Source: Paramecium tetraurelia
Taxonomy: Eukaryota > Ciliophora > Oligohymenophorea > Peniculida > Parameciidae
Direction: 5' to 3'
Length of the DNA: 64,000 nt
Assembly: GCF_000165425.1 (NCBI RefSeq)
Contig: NW_001799411.1
Location: 62,001 to 126,000, forward strand
The notes beneath the pieces are model-generated. The model was given only the letters and a program-made list of their open reading frames with translations, had not been told where the DNA came from and made no database searches. The translations under genes and the position numbers were made by a program. Shown one piece after another: positions 25,501 through 35,719 of the stretch. The first letter of the stretch is position 1; every line of letters begins with the position of its first letter.

Positions 25501-28500
25501 AATTGCAAGTGGGTGGCAAATCAATAGTCAAGACCTAAGATACGATCAATGGATTCGATTATTTTGATTATGGAACTGATTTCGTTCCAGGCAAAGTAAT
25601 ATTCAACTCTATAACTGCCTTCCCATCAAATTAATTGGAATATGCAAGCTACGAATTCACATTCATTTTAACAAACGAATTGCTGGCAGGAGGAGAAATT
25701 TCGATAACATTCCCCAAAGAATTTTATCCCAAACTTCCAATTCCTGAAGTAGATTGCAGATGCAATGTAACAGGAGCTTTGACATCATTTAAAAGTTGCA
25801 AATTGTGGGATTACACATACATAATGATAACAGATGAGAGATATCAGAGTGGTGAAATTACATTTTAAATCAACAATGTATTGAATCCATTGTCTGGGAA
25901 TGCTGGACTATTCACAATAACTAGCAAATATGATGGCACATTCTTAGATATATCCGATGATACCTTATAGACTGTTAGATAACTCTTCATCTCTCCTAAG
26001 TCTGAGCCAGTCTTAGTTCAAAGCATAGACTTTGCCCCTAGAAATGAAGGTGAAGAAGCCACGTACACCTTTTAATTTGTTCCGTCGACCTACATAGATT
26101 CTGCCTTCATTGTGTTGGAATTCCCTTAAAACTATGACACTCGATTGGGAAACACTGTGATTTGTAAGCCATATGATTGCATAGCTCAAAATCGATAAAT
26201 TTGGGTGAGTGGAGTCACCAATTATCTACCTTTAGGAACAGATCCAATCATTGTGATTGTTTCAGGCATTGTCAATCCCAACTAAAATGTTAACGATCAA
26301 TGGACTGGCTACTTCGGAATTGGTGTCATCAAATAGAACACCTACAATTACATAGATTATAACTCTAAGGCTGGTAGACTCTAAGTTGTGTAAGCCCCAG
26401 GATGGTCCTATCTGTATAATGTCCTCCCTCAGAACCTATATTCAAGATGGAGCAATACATCATACATGTTCAATATGACCGCTTTGTTGTATGTGCCCAA
26501 GGAAAGCAGTTAAGGAAGCATCATCATTGATTTCCCTAAACAGTTTGATATTCCTGATGGTTCTAAAAAATGTGCAGTACATAAGTCTACATTCGCATAG
26601 AAATTGACATGTACTTCTTTGACGAATAGCATCACAATACAGGGAAATACAGAAGACAAGAATGGTATCATTACATTCAATGTCACTGACATTGCAAATC
26701 CTTCTGATGAAGTCACCATTGATTAAATTTTGGTGAAAACATACGATGGATTCAAGAAGTAGATTATTGAAAAATCATACAAAAATCTGGATCCATGGAC
26801 CTTTACTTACAAATTCCCAGGACCTTTGATTACCATCAATGACGACAGTGTGATTACTGTTGAAAGGGGAACTCAAACAAAAGATTTATGGTTTAAAGTT
26901 GCCTATCCTTGTGCTTTGGATTTAGTATTCACTCCAATCAGCGAGTTAACAATTGTTCCAAACAAGATCAAACTATCATTAACAGATATACAACAGAAAT
27001 TTAGAGTATCTGCATCTCAAACTCTACAGCCAGGAACATATTACATAACTTGGAAAGTAAGTGGAGAACTAGCTGATGTCCCGTACTATACTCCAGTTAA
27101 AAAAAGTACAGTAAAGGTGACGAACAACAAAAATATTAGAGTGAATGTACCTACTCTAAATGAAGTGCCAATTGGCGGTAATTCACTTGACACCTATGTA
27201 TCAGTAGACTATGCTCCTGATTTAGGCTTTGAGATTTTATTAACCTCTTTGAGCACAGCCTTAACCTTGGATAAGAGGAGTATGCAATTTGTAGCTGGTC
27301 AAAATAATGCCACTTTCAGGGTGAGTTGTAATAAAACTGAGTATCAAAAGGTATCAAGTAATAATCTCCAAATCTCATTGACATTAAGTGGGATTAATAA
27401 GGAGGTCTATTTGTTGACCTAAACTCGGATTGACATCACTATTATCTAAGAGGATTCAGAGCCTCCATTTATCACTGGATTGTTGAATGATCAAACTAGT
27501 TAAACTTAGACTAATATAATATTTAGTGTTGGGGAAATTGCCGTCGTGTACTATATGATTGCACTCTAAGGAACATAGCAACCATCCAACAAATAATTGC
27601 TTGATTTAGGTCCTGCATTGTATAATACTACTCAATCTCAATTTGGAAAGGTTTCGATTGGCAAAACCAACACAGCTACTGTAAGAATAAGGAATCTAAG
27701 AGCACAAACCAATTATGTAGTGTATGCCATAGCTGAGGATAGAAGTTCCTTGTTTAGCGATATCAAATCCCTCAAGTTTAATACTACCAATAGATTCAAT
27801 GCCAGTAGTGTCACACTTACCTTCAAATAGAGTTACTTAAATTAAGCCGAAAGGCAGAACATCATGAAGAAAATAGCTTTTGTGTTGTCCATGCCTCCTG
27901 CCAAAGTCATAGAGAAAACAACTTACACTACTTAAAGACTATTGTAATCTGTCTCAATTGGATTATCCATTTATTTGATCAGCATCCCAACTACTGAAAA
28001 CTTCCCTTCACCTTATAACATGGTCGCAATCCTTAACTCAAGATTAACCCAACTATCAAAACTAGTATCTAATCTTGATACCACAACCAAATTAGTGCCA
28101 TAGGACTTTTCACCTGTTTATCCATCCTTTATGACCAAACCTTCTTAAGTTAGTTCTGATTTCACTACCTGCACTGTCCAAGGCACTCTTGATATGGTTG
28201 GGGCACTATTTGTCATTTCTGTCTAGGCCGCTTAGGATACTGCTTCTCCCTTGGCTTAATAAGTATGGTGGGGATATAATAGTTAAAATCTAGTTATGCC
28301 AGCCAATTGGGCTCAAGTAACCGTTCCAAATCAAGCCTATCAAATCATAATCGAGAACCTCACTTTAGACACTGATTACAATGTGTAAGTTATTGTATGT
28401 TTTATAAGGTAGTTATATGATTGCAGGTTCAGCACACCCTGGCTACCCAGACCTATCAACAGAAGAGAAGGCTGTGAATTTGGTTTCATGTAGAACCAAA

Positions 28501-28581
28501 GCTTAACAACCAGATACTATCTTGGATATCAATTGGGCTAAATTATTGATCATGAACATTTTAGTATTAATTACATTTTGA
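22528..28581 (+). CDS. Giant secreted, probably GPI-anchored surface protein (2,000 aa)
   Basis: The frame is 2,001 codons with two introns (23774-23796, 23 nt; 28385-28412, 28 nt). It opens with a clear signal peptide MLILFLFTLCYA. The body carries repeated beta-rich units with the signature P-A-G-G-x-I-x-I-x-F-P, for example VPAGGYIEIVFP and ELLAGGEISITFP, followed by a Cys-containing strand and an N-P-x-x-A/S-G turn. The last 450 residues contain two FnIII-like elements (LRAQTNYVVYAIAED, LTLDTDYNVYMIAGS). The C terminus is a polar stretch then WAKLLIMNILVLITF, a short hydrophobic end typical of GPI signals. It is a paralogue in architecture of the gene at 12615. Function unknown; extracellular coat, adhesion or mating roles are possible but unproven. 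Confidence 0.85.
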
Positions 28582-28719
28582 TCACAAAATACTTAATTAT
28601 ATTCAATTTACCTCAATTGTATATTTAAATAATTACAGTTTTTTCTTATATAAAAAGCTCAAAAAATACTATCATAAATTTTATATTCAAGTCATTTCGA
28701 TATAGATAATAGATGGAAG

Positions 28720-29312
28720 ATGATGAAAAACAATATGCAACTATAATCCCCATTATTTCAATATAAGATATAAAAATCAAGCTTAAAAAAGTAATTGAAT
28801 GAATAATTAATTATTGGTTTTTCAATTTAAAAAAGTGATTCTAAATTGCATTTTAATTAATTTCTTAAATTTTTGAAGTTTAATAAAATTATCTTAACAG
28901 TTCTGATTCTAATATCAGGCATTCCAATGAAAGATTAACGCTGAATTGTATCTAGATTAAACTTTAAATAAGTTGTGTGTAAGATAGTAACATTATAAAT
29001 AATCTACAATTGAAGAATACAATAATTACTAGATTTCCACGCCTTAACGCAATTCGGACCCATTAACTTTTTTTTTGCCCGAGATATAATGTAATACCTA
29101 TAAAATTTAAAGGGTAGAGTGAGCAGAATGATCTAGGATTGAAAATCACTTATTAATTCAAACGGTTATTTGAGATCTAAATTAAGTGCTTAAGGAATCT
29201 AATTGGAGAAGTATAATTTAGATTTTGTGAGTATGATAGGAATTGTCAAAAGGTTAAGACAAATATAATTAATGAAGATGTAAGGTAAGGCTGGTAGGAT
29301 AATTTTAAATGA
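28720..29312 (+). CDS. Hypothetical basic protein
   Basis: A 189-aa model from ATG at 28720 (Met-Met pair) with one intron (28878-28900, 23 nt). The second exon is a single TGA-free frame of about 135 codons ending at 29310-29312, and the spliced length divides by three. The protein is basic, Gln- and Asn-rich, with a middle segment containing FFCPRYNVIPIKFKG and a C-terminal DRNCQKVKTNIINED segment. No family is recognised. The start is uncertain because upstream codons stay open. The gene lies between a giant surface protein and a kinase, both on the plus strand. Confidence 0.5.
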
Positions 29313-29395
29313 AACCCTATATATAGATATAATTGATTATACTACAATTTATGTTGTTAATTCTCTTTTTCTTATAAAATTAAAACACATTATAG

Positions 29396-31030
29396 ATGAA
29401 TTTACCAAAAATTTCATTTTTTGATGATCCTAAATCCTAATTGTGGATCAAGGAGGTTATTTAGATGTCGGATCCGATAATCAGTGGGACTTTGATAAGA
29501 AACTCAAAGAAAGGGACTTAGAAGGAGATCAACTACTTTGTATAGGATGGAAAGTTAGCGAACAACAAGAAATTCATAGATCTTTAGAATGTGACATTGG
29601 ATAAACTGAAGAATTACGGTTTCAAGTTGACCAGGAATCGGAAATCAGTAGAGTTGTTTGCCCACAATGAATAAGCACAAGTAGTGTGGTATGATTATCT
29701 GAAATCGTTTTGCATTTAAAGAGGGTTTAACAATGTGTACACAATAAACAAGCTGATAGGCAAGGGCAATTTCGCAAAGGTAATAAGTAAAGTGATATTT
29801 AAAAAGGTGTATAGTGCATAAAAAAAGAGTGATCAATCATAGTACGCTGTTAAGGCATTTGACAAGCTGAAATTTCAAGACATCCGAATCGATAAGGTAG
29901 AAATGAAGATTAACATATTATAAGCCTGCATTAATAAAGGAGTTATCCATAATGAGAAAGATGGATTTTCGAGGAGTGATCAAATTGTACGAGGTTTACG
30001 AAAATGACAATTACATTTTTTTGGTTTGTGAATTATTGGAAGGAGGAGAACTCTTCAATTAGATGAAGGGCAAAGCCTACGACGAAAAGACGGTGGCCAA
30101 CATCATGTACAGAATCCTGCAATCCATTGATTACATCCATTCTATTGGGGTGTTGCACAGAGACATTAAAGTATGCAATGAATGTAAGACTAGCCTGAAA
30201 ACCTCATCCTCCGATCTAAAGGAGACATGACCGACGTTGTGATAGCAGACTTCGGTCTAGCTGATTATTACAGTCCCTCTGGTGATTACATGTTCAAGCG
30301 TTGCGGTACTCCAGGATATGTTGCCCCAGAATTATTGCAAGATAAGATCTATGATTTCAAAGTGGACATCTTTAGTGCGGGAGTACTTATGTTCATCATG
30401 TTGACTGGTGCCTCTCCTTTTAAAGCCAAATCTTATGATGAGATTGTGATGAAGAACTACCATTGTCAGATCGAGTATAGTTTAATCAACAATCATCCTC
30501 TCAGCGAAGAGGCTATTCATTTGTTGAGAGCATTGCTTGAAAAGAATCCTGATCTCAGGATAAGCACAGAGTTGGCTCTTTAACATCAATGGTTTCAGAA
30601 GTAGGCCGACTATCAGTTGCATCTGTATTTATCGTTGTTCTCATAGGCTTTTAAAAGGGAAGAGAACCTACCTAGACACAAAAGAAATTCAGATCTGTAT
30701 GCCAGAACTCCACTTATGGGTTAGGAACTCAACCAATCATTGACATCCACTCCTTTGAGTGTGACACCTTAAATGAGGAGCAAATCAAATACTGCTGACA
30801 TAAACCGAGAAGACCAGAGTGGAAATACATTCAGATAACAGAGTTAGTCAGTCAAGGTTTAGAAACAAGAATGCATCTTAGAAGAGAATGATTATAATGT
30901 AAATGAAGAAGACGATATCCCTCGTAGTAATCAAATTAAGATGTATTAGATCTAACCAAAATTAAAAAAAAGTAGTCATTTTATAAATAACATTCATAGA
31001 TTAAGAAGAGCAATAGAAGTACAATGTTGA
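29396..31030 (+). CDS. Ser/Thr protein kinase (CaMK/CDPK-like) with N-terminal PH-like domain
   Basis: The model is 518 aa with three introns (29780-29806, 29897-29924, 30171-30193). Residues about 18-105 look like a PH domain: a basic strand ISGTLIRNSKKG, a central NVTLDKLKNYGFKL and a terminal helix WYDYLKSFC. The kinase domain follows: glycine loop GKGNFAKV, VAIK-type lysine in YAVKAFDK, catalytic HRDIKPENL, DFGLA and the GTPGYVAPE activation end, all intact, ending around residue 385. There are no EF-hands, so it is not a CDPK. The tail is Ser/Gln-rich. Known for this type: active kinase recruited to membranes through phosphoinositide binding. Substrate unknown. Confidence 0.9.
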
Positions 31031-31570
31031 TAATGCAAATAACATTCGTGGGTCACTTAAATAAGCTTTTTGAATAATATATTAAATTTAAATAATTTTG
31101 TTATTCTTATATTGTTTTCTTCCAAAGAGCAATTACTTTTTAGGTTTATAATATTTACAAAATGTAGGATCCCATCATAATGGAATTCCAAAATTCACTA
31201 TTTTCTCTGATCTCTTCAATCGAATCATCTACCCAGCATGGTAAGCAAATCGAATCCCCCCATCATACTTACAATCTACTTATACAAGATTAATGAAGAT
31301 AATAATAATATCGAATGGAGATTGAATTATAAACTACTTAATTTAAAGGATCATTATATTTAAATTAATACCAATCATAAAGTGCATAAATTATTAAGGT
31401 TTACAATACTTCGTCTAGAATAGACTTATGAACCAAACTTAATCTAGAAGATGGGTGATTTGGTCATTGGGATTTAATAACTTCATTTAATTAAAGTAAA
31501 AATAATATCTAGAATATTCTTTGTTAACTACTTATATAATACACGAATTACAATTAAAATATATTTAGAG
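31031..31570. other. 540-bp intergenic region with uncertain short frames
   Basis: Between the kinase and the disulfide isomerase. A short plus-strand frame starts with ATG at 31162 (about 42 codons), and another frame is free of TGA from about 31210 through the start of the next gene. Their residues hint at exons of a small or decayed gene, but I could not build a consistent splice model. No RNA gene or repeat is evident. Confidence 0.35.
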
Positions 31571-33457
31571 ATGAAATATTTCTTTTTGTTAGCTCTTGTT
31601 CTTGTTGTATTGTCAAGAGAATAAATTGAGGAAGTCGATGGGGTCCTACAACTTACAAGAAAAAATTTCTAATAAGCTGTTGACGAGAATTCAAGATTGC
31701 TAGTTAAATTCTATATTGACACTTGTGGATATTGGTATTCTTGTTTACTTAATATTAAATAGCAAAAAGATGAAGCCTGTCTTCATTCAATTGGCGGGAT
31801 TGTTGAAAGAATATGGATTTGTTTTGGGTGAAGTGAATGTTCATGAAAATAAAGCACTTAGCGCCAAAAATAATATTAAGTCATACCCAACACTCAAACT
31901 TTTCAAAAATGGTGTTGTTTAGGACTTTCCTAATTCATCAGATTCAGTTGAATTGCTATTTGAGTTTGCTCTCTAAAATGCTTACGATTAAATTACTAAA
32001 TTAAATACTCAGGATGAAGTACTTCAATATTCAATATGCTTAGATTGACCTCTTCTTGAAAAGAACCAATTTTGCAGTTCTCAAGTATGTGAATAACAAT
32101 GATGATTTATAAGAATTGGTAAATGAAAATCTAGGAATCAAATTTGGTATTGTTGAGAATCCAGAACTCCAACAAGCCCATCCTTCCAAATACACTTTGT
32201 ATCATAAGGAATTACCAGAACCACTTAATTACAATGGCGAAATCAATGGATTATTAGAATGGATTTTAAAGAATGGTTATCCTGAAGTTATCACATTAAC
32301 AGAGGAAGAATTTGTTAAAGCAGAAAGAGAAAAAATTTCCTTGATTGCAGTGGCTGATGTTAAAAATAGTCAGATACATGAACATTTTAAAACCTTGACA
32401 AAATAGTATAAAAACTAAATTCGTTTTGTCCTTATTGATCCAAATTCAAAACTCCCTAACAAAAGATTCCAGTATTTGATCAAAAAGAAAGCAGTTGCTA
32501 AGAATGCTATTTATTTTTACAATTACGAGTATTTCATTATTCTAAAATAGGACTAACAAAACAAATACCATTGAATTAGTAGGGGATTCATTAGAAACAT
32601 TAAAAAAGTTGATCGGAACTGTGATTATTGAATCATCAATTTAATAAGAAGCTAAACCTGTTGATTCTGGTGCCTTTTTCTAAGGAGATGGACAAGTCCA
32701 TGTTTTAACCACAGCAAATTTCAAACATTAAGTGTATGATAATCCAAATCATGTGTTTGTTAAAATTTACGCTCCATGGTGCGGTCATTGCAAGAAGTTA
32801 GCACCTGCCTATGAAGAATTAGCTTAATAATTGAATAGAAAGGATATAGTGATTGCTGAAGTTGATTTTACTGCAGATAGAATTGAAGGCATTGAGATTG
32901 AAGGTTATCCAACTTTACTCTTTTTCAAGACTGAAGGGGGCTAAAAGAAAAAGATAGAATTTAGTGGAGAGAGAACAGCTGAAGGGATGAAAAATTTCAT
33001 ATTGAAATCCTTAGACTCTGATTCTAAGTCTGAACCCGAGAGTTAATTAACTGAGGAATCTTAGGACGTGTAGGAAATTGATAGAGTTGATATTCCTAAT
33101 GAGGGATAAGTGATTTAATTGACAAGAGAAAATTTTGAACATTTTGTATTGAGAAGCAAATAGGATGTTTTCGTGAAATTTTATGCTCCTTGGTGTGGAC
33201 ACTGTAAGGCTATGGCAGCAGATTATGTCAAATTAGCAGAAGAATACAAGGATAGCAAAAATGTGTTGATTGCTGAAATCGATGCCACAGCTTATAAAAT
33301 ACCAATTGTTGAGGTCAAAGGATTCCCCACTTTGGTGCTATTCAAAAAGGGAAATGTAAGAGTAAAACAAGTTAAATTCAGTGGTAAGAGAAGTGCTTAA
33401 GGGATGAAAACATTTATAGAAGAAAATGGAAGTTTTGCTTAAAAGAAGGATTTATGA
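31571..33457 (+). CDS. Protein disulfide isomerase with three redox-active thioredoxin domains
   Basis: The model is 603 aa with three introns (31735-31762, 32019-32043, 32529-32550). It has a signal peptide ([15 protein letters not shown]) and ends KKDL, a KDEL-like ER retrieval signal. Three thioredoxin folds carry active sites: CGYC in the first (split by intron 1 just before its second Cys), then APWCGHCKK and APWCGHCKA in the last two, separated from the first by a non-catalytic region with b-type folds. It catalyses thiol-disulfide exchange of folding secretory proteins in the ER. Three active sites is an ERp72-like arrangement, but with one site before and two after the b region. Substrates likely include the cysteine-containing surface proteins typical of ciliates. 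Confidence 0.92.
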
Positions 33458-33548
33458 TTCATAAATTTATTATATTATGAGAGTTAAGTTATTGTAGTGA
33501 CGTACATATTTCTATTAAAAATTGAAGAGATTTGACTCTCCTAAGAAA

Positions 33549-34774
33549 TCATTAAATATTTTATATTTTTTTTATCAATCTCCCTTTCCACGGTTTCTGC
33601 TAGATCTCTTTGACAGTTATTTATTTACCCTCGTAATCCATTTGTTTAGTTGTTAAATATTATCCTTGATAAGCACTACATTAAAGAATCTCCTCTGGTT
33701 TAACGAATACTCTAATGGGTTTTTAGTTCTTCTAAATGAAGGATTCTTAGTAGATAGAACGCAATTGATTTGGATATATTTTTGCAAAGGTTTAGCTATT
33801 GAATATATGGTAGTTGTACTGAAATTATTTTTACTTGATGTCGTCAGCCGTTGGCTAGTTCTCGTCTTTGACCTTCCAAATGAATTGATTTCTATAATTA
33901 GTTCTTGTCATTAGATTTGCTTTGACAGTGGTTCGAAATTGCGGAGCCTTAAAAATATTGGTATTATAGTCCTTCCAATTGATGAATGTGAGCAAGACTA
34001 TTGAATGAAAATTCGTACATTGTTAGTAGTTTGTCCAGTGGGTAAATTGTGAGATTCATACATAGACTTGGCAGCTGTTCTTGGTCGATCTGATGGTATC
34101 CATTTGTAATTATCTCTCTATGTAGAATTGAATTACATGGATGCAACTGGCAAGCCGATATTGTCATAATGAGACTACGTTATGATTGGAGTAAAGCATT
34201 TATTTTATTTGGGTACATAATCGAACCTATTAGAAGTGACCATGCCATATGCATAGTTCAATTCTAGTTTCTTTTTGTATTGACAGATGCATTTGTTGCA
34301 GGTGCATTTAGCACAGGCACATTAAGCAAAGATATGGCAGAGATACGACTGATTGTCTTCTACATATTGTTCGATGTCTGGGATGTCCTTTAAGTCTTCC
34401 TTGAAGATCTGTTTGAACTTCTACTCATCGCAGTAATCCAGCCAATCGAAATCGATTTCAAAGCAAAGAGGTTGAGTAGTCGTTGAAGATTAATGTGATA
34501 CAGCGGATTTGGGTGGAGCTGCAATATCCAAGTTGCTCAAGTTTAACTTATCTATGAAGGTGTTTTTTAATTGTTCTGGCATCTTATTTGGTTTTATTAT
34601 TCCTCCGTCTTTCTTGCTCTTGTAACATTTCTTTAATTGAGGTTTTTGTAACAGACTAGTTGCTCTGTTTCGTAGTTCCTTTTCATTTAGCACATCGCTA
34701 AACCCAGACGACTTGGTCATCCTAGCTTGTTCTATTTCTCTTCCAATCGATACATATGTAGATTTTTTTGACAT
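33549..34774 (-). CDS. SAXO-like stabiliser of axonemal microtubules, frame break inside
   Basis: From ATG at 34774 the frame reads about 250 codons, including a cysteine-rich cluster CACAKCTCNKCICQ followed by repeated Y/T-rich motifs, ending in TGQTTN. The frame that continues the family pattern (TFINWKDYN, then TNYRNQFIWK, then YQGQYLTTKQMDY) lies in a different phase from about 33999 down to the stop at 33549. To join them 2 mod 3 bases must be lost around 33969-34016. Candidates are a 47-nt intron (GTACG...GGAAG), which would remove FINWK, or a single-base assembly error beside a 21-nt intron. SAXO proteins coat microtubule inner or outer walls in cilia and centrioles. It is divergent from CDC123 by 27 bp. 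Confidence 0.75.
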
Positions 34775-34801
34775 TTTTTATTATTAATTATTTCCACCTT
34801 A
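34775..34801. promoter_or_regulatory. 27-bp divergent intergenic gap
   Basis: Entire distance between the start codons of the SAXO-like gene and CDC123. It is AT-rich without a visible motif. Confidence 0.35.
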
Positions 34802-35671
34802 ATGAACAACAACATGAACCAATTTTGCAGAGTTAATTGGCCCAAAGGGCTCAAATCATTCAAATCAAAGTCCATTCGTTTAAGTTAGGAAGTAGTCTCC
34901 TATCTCAAAGAGGATGGCATACTCTTAAATGATGTCTGGAAAAGGCCACCACTATAGGATAATGGAACAAAGCGTTTTCCTGAATTGGAATAGCTGGTTA
35001 ATGAAATCTTGGATGACTTCGAAAGTGTATTCATTAAGTTGAATTGGAGGGCTCCTCTTGATTGTTAGAACACTTTTTAAGATATGTGCTTTTAAGATTT
35101 GTATGATATCATGATGGCTCTTAAATATTCCGGAGTGATCATGGAAATGATTGAGGATTATGATGAATAAGTCATCGATCAAAATCATCCAGAGAAATGC
35201 TAATTAGTTGCATAACCATCCCAAGGATATTTATTGGAATTAAAAAAATACTATAAATTGAGACCGAATGCAGAATTCAGATGCTTTGTTAAGAATAAAA
35301 AATTGATAGGCATCTCCTAAAAAAATCTGTACTTGATTACTGAAGACGAGAGTGTCAAAGACAAAATATAAAATTATTTCAATAAGATAGTTGATTTGAT
35401 TGAAATTGACAATTATGTCTTAGATGTTTATATTGACATCCCACCAAAAGAAAATATCATTCTGGTCGATTTGAATCCCTGGTAAGAACACACCAGACCG
35501 AAATTGTTCACCTATGAAGAGTTGGATATATTTTAAGAATGCCAATTACGATTAGTTAAGAATAAAGATATGATAGTTTAAGAAGATTACAGTGGATATA
35601 GAGAATCTGTAGACATAGAGACTCTAATTTAATAGCAATAGTAGGAAAAACAACAATTATAATAATAATGA
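34802..35671 (+). CDS. CDC123: CDC123-like eIF2 assembly factor
   Basis: Intronless, 289 aa, from ATG at 34802 to TGA at 35669-35671. Family landmarks in order: KSIRLSQEVVSYLKEDGI, a Pro/Leu-rich linker, VFIKLNWRAPLDC, YDIMMALKYSG, then KYYKLRPNAEFRCFVKNKKLIGISQ, DVYIDI and ILVDLNPW. The last elements form the ATP-grasp core that binds Mg-ATP. The first Cys of PLDC replaces a small residue usual there (Ala or Ser). CDC123 acts in the cytosol to assemble the gamma subunit with the rest of eIF2. Length is close to the family (about 300-350). The Gln-rich tail is coded by TAA and CAA. Confidence 0.92.
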
Positions 35672-35719
35672 GTTTGAAATAATTTATATATTTTTGTACA
35701 ATACAAAATTAGACGATCA

